From positions 476,590 through 540,589 of the forward strand of contig CAVQMU010000005.1 in NCBI GenBank assembly GCA_963713695.1: a stretch of 64,000 nt of DNA, in the 5' to 3' direction. Positions 56,057-64,000 of this stretch are shown piece by piece. Made by a program: the position numbers and the translations under genes. The notes beneath the pieces were generated by a model that was not told where the DNA came from, ran no database searches, and saw only the letters and a program-made list of their open reading frames with translations. How positions within the stretch are numbered: the first letter of the stretch is position 1; each line of letters begins with the position of its first letter. This DNA comes from Rhodoblastus sp963713695. Lineage in GTDB: Bacteria; Pseudomonadota; Alphaproteobacteria; Rhizobiales; Beijerinckiaceae.

Positions 56057-57292
56057 ATGGCGCGTCTGGTCATGAAATTCGGCGGCACTTCCGTCGCCAA
56101 TATCGAGCGAATCCGCAATGTCGCGCGGCACGTCAAGCGCGAGATCGACGCCGGTTTCGAGGTGGCGGTCGTCGTTTCCGCCATGTCCGGCAAGACCAAT
56201 GAGCTTGTCGGCTGGGTCAAGGACGCCAATCCGCTTTATGACGAGTGCGAATATGACGCGGTCGTGGCCTCGGGCGAACAGGTGACCTCGGGCCTCCTCG
56301 CCATCGTCCTGCAGCAAATGGGCATCCCCGCGCGATCCTGGCAGGGCTGGCAAATCCCGATCGAGACCGATGACGCGCACGGCTCGGCGCGTATTGCAAA
56401 AATCGACGGATCCAGGCTCATCAAGGGATTTGAGCGCAGGGAAGTGGCGGTGATCGCGGGCTTCCAGGGCCTTGATCCCGCGACAGGGCGGATCGCCACT
56501 TTGGGCCGCGGCGGCTCCGACACCAGCGCCGTGGCGATCGCCGCCGCAATCAAGGCGGATCGCTGCGATATTTATACGGACGTGGACGGCGTCTACACGA
56601 CCGATCCGCGTGTTGTGACCAAGGCGCGAAGACTCGACAAGATCGCCTTCGAGGAAATGCTGGAAATGGCCTCGCTCGGGGCCAAGGTGCTGCAAGTGCG
56701 TTCGGTCGAAATGGCCATGGTGCATCGCGTGAAGACATTCGTGCGTTCGTCTTTCGACGATCCGGCGAACCCGCAGCCGGGCACGTTGATATGCGACGAG
56801 GAGGATATTGTGGAACAGCAGGTCGTGACTGGAATCGCCTTCTCGAAGGATGAGGCGCAGATCACCTTGCGCAAGGTCGCCGACAAGCCCGGCGTCGCCG
56901 CGGCGATCTTTCAGCCGCTGGCCGAGGCGAACGTCAATGTCGACATGATCATCCAGGTGGTTTCGGACGACGCCGCGACCACCGACATCACCTTCACCGT
57001 CCCGGCGGCGGAATTCGAGCGCGCCCGCACGGTGCTGGAGAAAGCCCGCGCGGAGATCGGCTTCTCCAGTATTCAGGCCTCCACAGATGTGGTGAAAGTT
57101 TCGGCGATTGGCGTGGGAATGCGCAGCCATGCGGGCGTCGCCGCCGAAGCTTTCCGCGCTTTGGCCAACAAGGGCGTCAACATTCGCGCCATCACCACCT
57201 CGGAAATCAAGTTCTCCGTGCTGATCGACGCCGCCTATACGGAATTGGCCGTCCGCACGCTTCATTCGCTTTACGGACTCGACAAGGCCTGA
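56057..57292 (+). CDS. lysC: Aspartate kinase
   Basis: A 411-residue enzyme phosphorylating aspartate at the entry to lysine, threonine and methionine synthesis. Kinase domain: MARLVMKFGGTSVANIERIRNVARHV, IAGFQGLDPATGRIATLGRGGSDTSAVAIAAAI, CDIYTDVDGVYTTDPR. The C-terminal third is a pair of ACT domains (ITLRKVADKPGVAAAIFQPLAEANVNVDMIIQ and VSAIGVGMRSHAGVAAEAFRALANKGVNIRAITTSEIKFSVLI), the allosteric site for lysine/threonine inhibition. Length typical of the lysine-sensitive monofunctional class. Located between ubiG and ptsP. Confidence 0.96.
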   Translation: MARLVMKFGGTSVANIERIRNVARHVKREIDAGFEVAVVVSAMSGKTNELVGWVKDANPLYDECEYDAVVASGEQVTSGLLAIVLQQMGIPARSWQGWQIPIETDDAHGSARIAKIDGSRLIKGFERREVAVIAGFQGLDPATGRIATLGRGGSDTSAVAIAAAIKADRCDIYTDVDGVYTTDPRVVTKARRLDKIAFEEMLEMASLGAKVLQVRSVEMAMVHRVKTFVRSSFDDPANPQPGTLICDEEDIVEQQVVTGIAFSKDEAQITLRKVADKPGVAAAIFQPLAEANVNVDMIIQVVSDDAATTDITFTVPAAEFERARTVLEKARAEIGFSSIQASTDVVKVSAIGVGMRSHAGVAAEAFRALANKGVNIRAITTSEIKFSVLIDAAYTELAVRTLHSLYGLDKA

Positions 57293-57499
57293 CGGGCCGC
57301 CGAAACAGGCGCCGTGACCGCCCTTGACGGGATTTTCTTCGCGGCGACACAATAGGCGACGATGAGCCGCCGCTGCGGCCCGCGCTTGCGGTCCGCGCCT
57401 TGCATGCCTATTACGGGCGCAATCGTCGCTCGGCGAGCGAATTGCCAGGATTTGGAAATGGAGGCGCGTTTTCGGCGCGTTTCCGGTGAGGACAGGAAC

Positions 57500-59764
57500 A
57501 TGCGCGGCGCTCTGGGCGGACCCCGTCTGCTTCTGCGCCGGCTTCGCGAGGTCATGGCGGAGCCGGTGAGCGCACAGGCGCGGCTGGACCGGATCGTCAT
57601 CCATATCGCCGCCAACATGGTGGCCGAAGTCTGTTCGGTCTATGTGCTGCGGTCCGACGGCAATCTCGAGCTCTACGCGACCGAAGGCCTGAATCGCGAG
57701 GCGGTCCATCTCACGACCATGACCACCAGCGAAGGTCTGGTGGGCCTGATCGCCGAAAAGGCCGAGCCGCTGGCGTTGGCCGACGCTCAGGCGCATCCGG
57801 CCTTCTCCTATCGCCCGGAAACCGGCGAAGAAATCTACCAGTCCTTTCTCGGCGTGCCGATTTTGCGCGGTGGCAATACGTTGGGCGTGCTGGTCGTGCA
57901 AAACCGCGCCCGCCGCACCTATTCCGAGGAAGAGGTCGAGGCGCTTCAGACCACGGCCATGCTGCTGGCCGAGATGATCGCCTCGGGTGAATTGCAATCG
58001 CTTGCGCAGCCGGGCCAGACCTTCAGCCTGCAAAAGCCCATGGCCCTCACAGGCTCTCCGCTCAGCGAGGGCGTGGGCCTGGGTCACGTCGTGCTTCACG
58101 AGCCGCGCATCGTCGTCAAGCAATTGGTGGCGGAGGATCCGCAGGCCGAACAACACCGGCTTGACCTTGCGATCCAGGCCATGCGCGAGCAGATCGACCA
58201 GCTCATTGCGCGCGGCGACCACTACGGCGCGGGCGAGCATCGCAACGTGCTCGAAACCGTGCGCATGTTCGCAAATGACCGGGGCTGGCTGCGGCGGCTG
58301 CGCGAGGCGCTGGACTCCGGCCTGACGGCCGAGGCGGCGGTCGAGCGCGTCCAGAACGACGCCCGCGCCAAGTTGCAGCGTCAGACCGATCCCTATCTAC
58401 GCGAACGGCTGCACGATCTGGACGATCTCGCCAACCGCCTCCTGCAGCAATTGACCGGCCAGGGTGTCGCGCACGGCGGCGCCTTGCCGGCCAACGCCAT
58501 ATTGGTGGCGCGCAACATGGGCCCGGCCGCGCTGCTCGATTACGATCGCGCCAATCTGCGCGGCCTCGTGCTGGAAGACGGGGGCCCGACCAGCCACGTG
58601 GCGATCATCGCGCGCGCGCTCGGCGTTCCCGCCATCGGCGAAGTCCGCAACATCACCGATCTCGTCGAAACCGGCGATCCGATCATCATCGACGGCGGCA
58701 CCGGCGAGGTGCAATTGCGCCCGCCGCCGGACGTCGAGGCCGCCTATGGCGAAAAGGCGCGGTTGCGCGCGCGGCGGCAGGAGCAATACCACAAGCTTCG
58801 CGATGTGCCGGCCATCACCCGCGACGGCGTGCAGATCGGACTGCACATGAACGCCGGCCTGCTGATCGACTGCCAGCATGTCGCGGAAGCCGGGGCGCAG
58901 TCGATCGGCCTGTTTCGCACCGAACTGCAGTTCATGGTGGCGTCGAGCTTCCCGCGGCTGTCAGAGCAATATGCGCTATATAAAAAGGTGATCGAAGCCG
59001 CTGATGAACGTCCGGTGACCTTTCGTACACTCGACATCGGCTCCGACAAGGTCCTCCCTTACATGGCCAAGATGGAGGAGGAGAATCCGGCGCTCGGCTG
59101 GCGGGCCATCCGCATCGGCCTCGACCGCCCGGGCCTGTTGCGGATGCAGCTTCGCGCCATGCTGCGCGCCGGCGCCGGGCGGGAGATGCGCATCATGTTC
59201 CCTATGGTGGCGACGACCCAGGAATTCGGCCAGGCCAAGGAGGTCTGCGAGCGGGAGCTTGAATTCCTGCGCCGCCACGATTACGCCCTGCCGACCGATT
59301 TGAAACTCGGCGTCATGGTCGAAGTGCCGTCGCTGCTCTGGCAGCTCGACGAAATCTGCGCCGTCGCAGATTTCCTTTCGGTCGGCTCGAACGACCTGAC
59401 CCAGTATCTCTTCGCGGTCGATCGCGACAACAAGCGCGTGTCCGCGCAATTCGACAGCCTCTCGCCGCCCAATCTGCGCGCTCTTAAATCGATCGTCGAC
59501 GCCGCCGAGCGGCACGGGACGCCGGTCACGCTTTGTGGCGAAATGGGCGGCAAGCCGCTTGATGCGCTGGCGCTGGCGGCGATCGGCTATCGCGGCCTGT
59601 CGATGACGCCCTCGGCAATCGGCCCGGTCAAAGCTGCGATCCTCGCTACCGATTTGAAGGCGATGCGCGAATTCCTGACGCCGATGATCGACCATCCGGA
59701 CGACAGGATTTCTGTGCGTAGGGAATTGCACGCCTTCGCCGAAAAACACGGCGTGCCCTTGTAG
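57500..59764 (+). CDS. ptsP: PTS-Ntr enzyme I (PtsP) with GAF domain
   Basis: A 754-residue protein that takes phosphate from PEP and passes it to NPr (PtsO) in the nitrogen phosphotransferase system. An N-terminal GAF domain (DRIVIHIAANMVAEVCSVYVLRSDGNLELYATEGL to QTTAMLLAEMIASGEL) senses small molecules such as glutamine. The phosphocarrier His is in GGPTSHVAIIARALGVPAIGEV; the PEP domain has TFRTLDIGSDKVLPYMA, GLFRTELQFM, VEVPSLLWQLDEI, SVGSNDLTQYLFAVDRDN and the catalytic Cys in VTLCGEMGGKPLDALAL. ATG 57500 follows GAGGACAGG; the in-frame start 138 bases upstream adds an unlikely Arg/Cys-rich segment. It lies just upstream of prfA. Confidence 0.95.
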   Translation: MRGALGGPRLLLRRLREVMAEPVSAQARLDRIVIHIAANMVAEVCSVYVLRSDGNLELYATEGLNREAVHLTTMTTSEGLVGLIAEKAEPLALADAQAHPAFSYRPETGEEIYQSFLGVPILRGGNTLGVLVVQNRARRTYSEEEVEALQTTAMLLAEMIASGELQSLAQPGQTFSLQKPMALTGSPLSEGVGLGHVVLHEPRIVVKQLVAEDPQAEQHRLDLAIQAMREQIDQLIARGDHYGAGEHRNVLETVRMFANDRGWLRRLREALDSGLTAEAAVERVQNDARAKLQRQTDPYLRERLHDLDDLANRLLQQLTGQGVAHGGALPANAILVARNMGPAALLDYDRANLRGLVLEDGGPTSHVAIIARALGVPAIGEVRNITDLVETGDPIIIDGGTGEVQLRPPPDVEAAYGEKARLRARRQEQYHKLRDVPAITRDGVQIGLHMNAGLLIDCQHVAEAGAQSIGLFRTELQFMVASSFPRLSEQYALYKKVIEAADERPVTFRTLDIGSDKVLPYMAKMEEENPALGWRAIRIGLDRPGLLRMQLRAMLRAGAGREMRIMFPMVATTQEFGQAKEVCERELEFLRRHDYALPTDLKLGVMVEVPSLLWQLDEICAVADFLSVGSNDLTQYLFAVDRDNKRVSAQFDSLSPPNLRALKSIVDAAERHGTPVTLCGEMGGKPLDALALAAIGYRGLSMTPSAIGPVKAAILATDLKAMREFLTPMIDHPDDRISVRRELHAFAEKHGVPL

Positions 59765-59834
59765 CAGGCGCGGCGCGAAAGACTTTCTTCCCTCCAGCCT
59801 TGAGCGACGCGGAAAAACGTCGCCGGAATCCACC

Positions 59835-60917
59835 ATGTTGCCGCCGGAAAAACTCGACCTCATCCTGCGCCGCTACGAAGAGATCGGCTGTCGTCTTTCA
59901 GAAGGCGTGGATTCCTATGCTTTTTCGGCTCTTTCGCGCGAGTTGGCGGAGCTCGAGCCGGTCGCCCTGGCGATCAGGGAATTCAGGGCGCTGCAAAACG
60001 AGAGCGCCGATATTGCGGCGCTGCTCGCCGATCCCGCGACCGATGGGGACATGCGGGCGCTCGCGGAAGGCGAATTGCCGCGCCTGAAAGAGCAGCTTGC
60101 TGCGGCCGAGCAAGGCTTGCGGCTGGCGTTGCTGCCGAAAGACGCCGCGGACGAAAAGAACGCCATCCTTGAAATCCGCGCGGGAACCGGCGGCGACGAG
60201 GCGGCGCTCTTCGCAGGCGATCTGTTTCGCATGTATCAGAAATACGCGGACAAGCGCGGCTGGACCTTGGAGTTGATCTCCGCGAGCGAGGGAACGGCCG
60301 GCGGCTTCAAGGAAATCATTGCCGACGTCAGAGGCAAGGGAGTCTTCGCACGGCTGAAATTCGAACGGGGAACCCATCGTGTGCAGCGTGTCCCCGCGAC
60401 CGAGACGCAGGGAAGAATTCACACCTCCGCGGCCACCGTCGCCGTCCTGCCTGAGGTCGCCGAGGTCGACATGGCCATAGCCGATTCCGATCTTCGCATC
60501 GACACCATGCGCGCTCAGGGCGCGGGCGGCCAACATGTCAACAAGACGGAATCGGCGATCCGCATCACCCACATTCCCTCCGGTATCGTGGTGATGATGC
60601 AGGAGGAACGGTCGCAGCATCGCAACAAGGCCAAGGCCATGGACGTGCTGCGCTCGCGACTGTTCGACCTCGAACGCCAGAAGCTCGACGACGCCCGTTC
60701 GGCGGACCGCAAGTCGCAAGTCGGATCGGGCGATCGCTCCGAGCGCATCCGGACCTATAATTTCCCGCAAGGCAGGGTCAGCGACCACCGCATCAATCTG
60801 ACGCTCTACAAGATCGACAAGGTGATGGAGGGCGAGGCGCTCGACGAAATCCTCGATCCCTTGATCGCCGATTTTCAGGCGCGGCTCCTCGCGGAAAACG
60901 AGGGAGGCCAGGGATGA
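59835..60917 (+). CDS. prfA: Peptide chain release factor 1
   Basis: A 360-residue release factor reading UAA and UAG. The GGQ motif is in MRAQGAGGQHVNKTESAIRITHIPSG (about residues 231-233); the stop-codon recognition motif PAT is in VQRVPATETQGRIHTSAATVAVLPE. PAT marks RF1, since RF2 has SPF. IRAGTGGDEAALFAGDLFRMYQKYA and ERIRTYNFPQGRVSDHRINLTL are typical. It is followed by an overlapping (ATGA) EamA-type gene rather than by prmC, the methyltransferase that normally modifies this glutamine. Confidence 0.96.
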   Translation: MLPPEKLDLILRRYEEIGCRLSEGVDSYAFSALSRELAELEPVALAIREFRALQNESADIAALLADPATDGDMRALAEGELPRLKEQLAAAEQGLRLALLPKDAADEKNAILEIRAGTGGDEAALFAGDLFRMYQKYADKRGWTLELISASEGTAGGFKEIIADVRGKGVFARLKFERGTHRVQRVPATETQGRIHTSAATVAVLPEVAEVDMAIADSDLRIDTMRAQGAGGQHVNKTESAIRITHIPSGIVVMMQEERSQHRNKAKAMDVLRSRLFDLERQKLDDARSADRKSQVGSGDRSERIRTYNFPQGRVSDHRINLTLYKIDKVMEGEALDEILDPLIADFQARLLAENEGGQG

Positions 60918-61360
60918 AAACGGATCTGGCGGAATTTTTGGGCTCCTGGACGGCCTGGGCGCTTTTGTCGGCCTTGTTTGCGGCGCTGACGGCGATTTTC
61001 GCCAAACTGGGCGTCGAGGCGATTGATTCCGATCTTGCGACCTTCGTGCGCACACTCGTCGTCGTCTGCGTGCTCGGCGCGCTGCTGGCGGCCACGGGAC
61101 GACTGCACGCCGCGCCCTTGAGCCCGAGGACGCTCGCCTTCCTGGCTCTTTCCGGTCTCGCAACCGGCGCTTCATGGCTGTGCTATTTCCGGGCGCTCAA
61201 GCTTGGCGACGCAGCACGCGTGGCGCCCATCGACAAGCTCAGCGTTGTTCTCGTGGCGGTGTTCGGCGTCCTGTTCCTCGGCGAAAAACTATCCGGCCCG
61301 AACTGGCTGGGCGTGACGCTGATCGCCTGCGGCGCCTTGCTCGTCGCCTATCGTGCATAA
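60914..61360 (+). CDS. Single-domain EamA/DMT-type membrane protein
   Basis: A 148-residue protein with about five hydrophobic helices: AWALLSALFAALTAIFAKLGV, ATFVRTLVVVCVLGALLAATG, LAFLALSGLATGASWLCYFRALKLG, KLSVVLVAVFGVLFLGE, WLGVTLIACGALLVAY. The ASWLCYFRALKLGDAARVAPIDKLSVVL stretch is typical of EamA. Full-length drug/metabolite transporters carry two such domains; this one has one and would need to dimerise. Its ATG overlaps the prfA stop by four bases. Substrate is unknown. Confidence 0.88.
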   Translation: MKTDLAEFLGSWTAWALLSALFAALTAIFAKLGVEAIDSDLATFVRTLVVVCVLGALLAATGRLHAAPLSPRTLAFLALSGLATGASWLCYFRALKLGDAARVAPIDKLSVVLVAVFGVLFLGEKLSGPNWLGVTLIACGALLVAYRA

Positions 61361-61466
61361 GGTTTGGCCTGCAGGCGTGTTTTGAATTTGCTCATAAACC
61401 GCCTGTATGATGAAACAGCTATTGCCGGCGGGTTCCCGAACCGTCGCCAGTCCATACGAGGGTCGA

Positions 61467-62876
61467 ATGAACAAGATAATTCCTGTGATCATGTGCGGCG
61501 GAGCGGGGACGCGGGTCTGGCCGGCGTCGCGCGAGACCATGCCGAAACAGTTCATCCCGCTTCTTGGAAAGCTCTCGACATTTCAAGACACTTTGCTCAG
61601 GCTTGACCCTGAAATCTTCGACGCTCCGGCAATCGTCACCAATCACGACTATCGTTTCCTGGTGCAGGAGCAAATGGCGGAGGTCGGCGTCAAGGGCGAA
61701 ATCGTACTGGAGCCGGAGCGACGCGATTCGGCAGCCGCGGTGGCCGTAGCCTGCGAACTGGCGTCGGCCAGGGCGAGCGATGCGGTGGCGGCGGTTTTCG
61801 CCGCAGACCATGACGTGCGCAAGATCGATGTGTTTCGGGACCTCTGTCGCAAGGCGGCGGAAGCGGCCAAACAGGGCTTTATCGTAACGCTGGGCATCAA
61901 GCCGACCAAACCGGCGACCGGATATGGCTATATCCGCCCGGGCGAAGTCGTCGCCGCCGATGGCGTGGCCAAGGTCGAGGCTTTCGTCGAAAAGCCGGAT
62001 CTCGCCACGGCTGAACGCTACATCAAGGAAGGCTATCTCTGGAATTCCGGCAATTTCTTTTTCCGCGTCGACGTGATGCAGGAAGAATTGATGAAATTCG
62101 AACCCGAGATCGCCAAGGCAGCCGCCACGGCCTATGCTTTGGCGAAGACCGACCTTGGCTTCCTGGCGCTCGACAGGCAGAGCTTTTCCCAGGCGCCGAA
62201 AACTTCGATCGACTACGCCGTGATGGAGCGCACCGCGCATGCGGCGGTGATCCCCGCCGACATCGGCTGGTCTGACGTGGGCAACTGGCAGGCGGTCTGG
62301 GAATTGTCGGAGCGCGATGCGCAGGGCAATTCCGTGCGCGGCCACGGGCTGGTGCAGGAGGGGCGCAATGTGCATGTCCGCTCCGACGACATATTGACCA
62401 CGGTGCTCGGGGTGTCCGACGTGATCGTGGTGACGACTGACGACGCCGTGCTGGTGCTTGGCGCCGAATACGGCGACCGGGTCAAGCAACTGGTCGACGA
62501 GCTGAAGGTCCGCAAGCGCAGGGAGGCGGTGGAGCATCGTCGCGTCTATCGTCCCTGGGGCTATTACCAATCGATTGACAGCGGGGAGCGCCATCAGGTC
62601 AAGCGCATCGTCGTCAAGCCGGGGCACAAGCTCTCGTTGCAGAAGCACCATCACCGCGCCGAGCACTGGATCGTGGTGCGCGGCGCGGCGGAAGTAACGC
62701 GCGACAGCGACACGGTGATGGTTCACGAGAACGAGTTGATCTACTTGCCGATCGGCTCCGTTCATCGCCTGCTTAATCCCGGGAAAATTGATCTCGAACT
62801 GATCGAGGTCCAGACTGGCTCCTATCTCGGCGAGGACGACATCGTGCGCATTGAAGACATTTATCATCGCGCCTGA
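61467..62876 (+). CDS. manC: Mannose-1-phosphate guanylyltransferase / mannose-6-phosphate isomerase
   Basis: A 469-residue bifunctional enzyme (type II PMI) making GDP-mannose for exopolysaccharide or LPS. N-terminal transferase domain: IIPVIMCGGAGTRVWPASRETMPKQFIPLLG with the nucleotide-binding GGAGTRxWPxSR, VFAADHDV, YGYIRPGEVV, VEAFVEKPDLATAERYI, GYLWNSGNFFF. C-terminal cupin isomerase: RPWGYYQSIDSGERHQVKRIVVKPGHKLSLQKHHHRAEHWIVVRGAAEVTRD with the metal-binding QKHHHRAEHW. ATG 61467 follows GAGGGTCGA; an upstream in-frame ATG is rejected on similarity. A phosphomannomutase follows, completing the route from fructose-6-phosphate to GDP-mannose. Confidence 0.96.
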   Translation: MNKIIPVIMCGGAGTRVWPASRETMPKQFIPLLGKLSTFQDTLLRLDPEIFDAPAIVTNHDYRFLVQEQMAEVGVKGEIVLEPERRDSAAAVAVACELASARASDAVAAVFAADHDVRKIDVFRDLCRKAAEAAKQGFIVTLGIKPTKPATGYGYIRPGEVVAADGVAKVEAFVEKPDLATAERYIKEGYLWNSGNFFFRVDVMQEELMKFEPEIAKAAATAYALAKTDLGFLALDRQSFSQAPKTSIDYAVMERTAHAAVIPADIGWSDVGNWQAVWELSERDAQGNSVRGHGLVQEGRNVHVRSDDILTTVLGVSDVIVVTTDDAVLVLGAEYGDRVKQLVDELKVRKRREAVEHRRVYRPWGYYQSIDSGERHQVKRIVVKPGHKLSLQKHHHRAEHWIVVRGAAEVTRDSDTVMVHENELIYLPIGSVHRLLNPGKIDLELIEVQTGSYLGEDDIVRIEDIYHRA

Positions 62877-62906
62877 GGCTTTGCCTTCAGCCTCTTTCAT
62901 TCCTCC

Positions 62907-62973
62907 GTCATTGCGAGCGAAAACAATCTGGATTGTTTCCTCCCCGCACCTGCGGCATCGCAGTCGCAATGAC
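62907..62973. repeat. Palindromic repeat element with GTCATTGCGA ends
   Basis: Terminal inverted repeats GTCATTGCGA (62907-62916) and TCGCAATGAC (62964-62973) are perfect over ten bases. Inside lies a perfect hairpin AAACAATC-TG-GATTGTTT (62921-62938). This pattern (CGTCATTGCGAG...AATC-GATT...TCGCAATGAC) is that of widespread short palindromic, REP- or MITE-like elements of alphaproteobacteria such as Bradyrhizobium. It sits in the manC to phosphomannomutase gap. Confidence 0.8.
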
Positions 62974-62996
62974 AAACTGCCAAACGTGAGACGCCC

Positions 62997-64000
62997 ATGT
63001 TCCCGAAACCCGTCGCCGCCCTTACCCCGAACACGTTCGAATATGAGCGGCTGCCCCTCGTCAAGGCGACTGGTTTTCGCGAATATGACGCGCGCTGGAT
63101 GTTCGGCTCCGAACTGAACCTGATGGGCGTACAGGCGCTTGGCCTCGGCCTCGCGACGCTTTTGCATGAAATGGGCGTCAAGCCGCGGCTTGCCACGGGC
63201 CACGACTTCCGCTCCTATTCCGCCTCGATCAAGCAGGCGCTGATTTGCGGTTTGATGGCGGGCGGCGTCGAAGTTGTCGATATCGGCCTCGCACTTTCGC
63301 CGATGGCCTATTTTGCGCAATTCGCACTGGATTGCCCGGCTGTCGCCATGGTCACCGCCTCGCATAACGACAATGGCTGGACGGGCGTTAAAATGGGGGC
63401 GCAGCGCCCGGTCACCTTCGGCCCGGACGAGATGGGCCGTCTCAGGGACATCGTGCTTGAAGGACGCTCGCAGTATCGCTCCGGCGGTTCCTACGTCTAC
63501 ATCGAAAATTTCAGCAGGACCTATCTCAACGATCTCGCCGGCCACACGAAACTCACGCGCAAAATGAAGGTTGTCGCCGCCTGCGGCAATGGCACGGCAG
63601 GCGCCTTCGCGCCGGAGTTGCTGGAACGTCTCGGCTGCGAAGTCGTCCCGCTCGATGTGACGCCGGACTATAATTTCCCGCGCTACAATCCCAACCCGGA
63701 AGACATGGAAATGCTGCACGCCATGGCCGACAAGGTGCGCGAGACCGGCGCCGACGTCGGTCTGGGCTTTGACGGCGACGGCGATCGGTGCGGCGTGGTG
63801 GACAATCATGGCGAGGAAATTTTCGCCGACAAGATCGGCGTCATGCTCGCGCGCGACCTGTCGAAAATCCATGCCAACGCCACCTTTGTCGTCGATGTGA
63901 AATCAACCGGACTTTTCGCCAGCGATCCCGTCCTCAGGGCGCAAGGCGTCAAGGCCGATTACTGGAAAACCGGCCATTCCTGCTGTCGACCGCGGGGCCC
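62997..64000 (+). CDS. manB: Phosphomannomutase/phosphoglucomutase, N-terminal part (runs off window)
   Basis: An open frame from ATG 62997 to the window edge, about 334 codons. It interconverts mannose-6-phosphate and mannose-1-phosphate. Motifs: LPLVKATGFREYDARWMFGSELN, LATGHDFRSYSASIKQALICGLMAGGVEVVDIGLALSPMAYFA, the active-site serine loop MVTASHNDNGWTGVKMG, the metal loop VGLGFDGDGDRCGVVD, and VVDVKSTGLFASDP, ADYWKTGHS. After GHS the family normally reads YIKRR; here the last seven codons do not match, so the final 20 or so bases may be wrong or foreign. It follows manC and a palindromic repeat, and would supply mannose-1-phosphate to it. Confidence 0.9.
   Translation, partial: MFPKPVAALTPNTFEYERLPLVKATGFREYDARWMFGSELNLMGVQALGLGLATLLHEMGVKPRLATGHDFRSYSASIKQALICGLMAGGVEVVDIGLALSPMAYFAQFALDCPAVAMVTASHNDNGWTGVKMGAQRPVTFGPDEMGRLRDIVLEGRSQYRSGGSYVYIENFSRTYLNDLAGHTKLTRKMKVVAACGNGTAGAFAPELLERLGCEVVPLDVTPDYNFPRYNPNPEDMEMLHAMADKVRETGADVGLGFDGDGDRCGVVDNHGEEIFADKIGVMLARDLSKIHANATFVVDVKSTGLFASDPVLRAQGVKADYWKTGHSCCRPRG

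Noticed and set aside
56042..58240. A 732-codon open frame on the minus strand
   Set aside because: Antisense to lysC and ptsP, both certain genes; no recognisable motif and typical shadow composition.
61419..63872. An 817-codon open frame on the minus strand
   Set aside because: Antisense to manC and the phosphomannomutase gene; crosses the palindromic repeat; no domain seen.

Overview
This window is about 64 kb of high-GC chromosomal DNA from an alphaproteobacterium, most likely order Hyphomicrobiales (Rhizobiales). The order-level call rests on clade-typical genes and gene orders: the F1-ATPase inhibitor zeta subunit (DUF1476), a FYDLN zinc-ribbon acidic protein (TIGR02300), a DUF4175/TIGR02302 membrane protein, the F1-only operon priA-atpHAGDC, the TCA operon mdh-sucCDAB-lpdA, the lysA-lptM-argH block and the purCSQ/purL/bolA/grxD block. 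A Beijerinckiaceae/Methylocystaceae-like affiliation is a guess from overall flavour and is not proven by anything here.

Layout. 0-5 kb: end of rpsT, hrcA, a SemiSWEET transporter, a divergent pair of peptidoglycan enzymes (YkuD L,D-transpeptidase and MepA endopeptidase), malonyl-CoA decarboxylase and acylphosphatase. 5-17 kb: tRNA-Ala(GGC), FYDLN protein, HNH nuclease, 3-hydroxybutyryl-CoA dehydrogenase with etfBA, cobalamin adenosyltransferase, a twin-TM protein, DUF4175, lysA-lptM-argH, a TlpA thioredoxin. 17-24 kb: grxD, bolA, purL, ompW with a perfect FNR/FixK-type box, purQ-purS-purC, the zeta subunit, xerC. 24-35 kb: ClC channel and the 2-oxoglutarate dehydrogenase/succinyl-CoA synthetase/malate dehydrogenase operon. 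35-42 kb: TetR, zapE, MarR, EVE and YciI proteins, DUF3597, gpsA, a PLD-family protein, tsaD. 42-50 kb: hemC, hemD, DUF2147, secA, priA. 50-55 kb: atpHAGDC with hairpins after atpA and atpD. 55-64 kb: ubiG, lysC, ptsP, prfA, an EamA protein, manC and the start of a phosphomannomutase gene.

Almost everything is housekeeping: central carbon and electron flow, purine, lysine, arginine, haem and ubiquinone synthesis, protein export, replication restart and cell-envelope precursors. I found no CRISPR array, prophage, transposase, secondary-metabolite cluster or defence island, and I do not see a convincing undescribed multi-gene system.

The most striking property is about 35 single-base frameshifts in genes that should be essential (sucC, sucD, mdh, gpsA, tsaD, atpG, atpD, hrcA, secA and others). 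They are mostly +1 insertions, and removing them restores family-typical lengths. I read them as uncorrected sequencing errors, densest at 32.6-42.3 kb, and give each such gene as one CDS across its shifts. The best biological leads are the FNR-type box before ompW, the hairpins behind the two three-copy ATP synthase subunits, a GTCATTGCGA-ended palindromic repeat between manC and the phosphomannomutase gene, and several departures from usual gene neighbourhoods.
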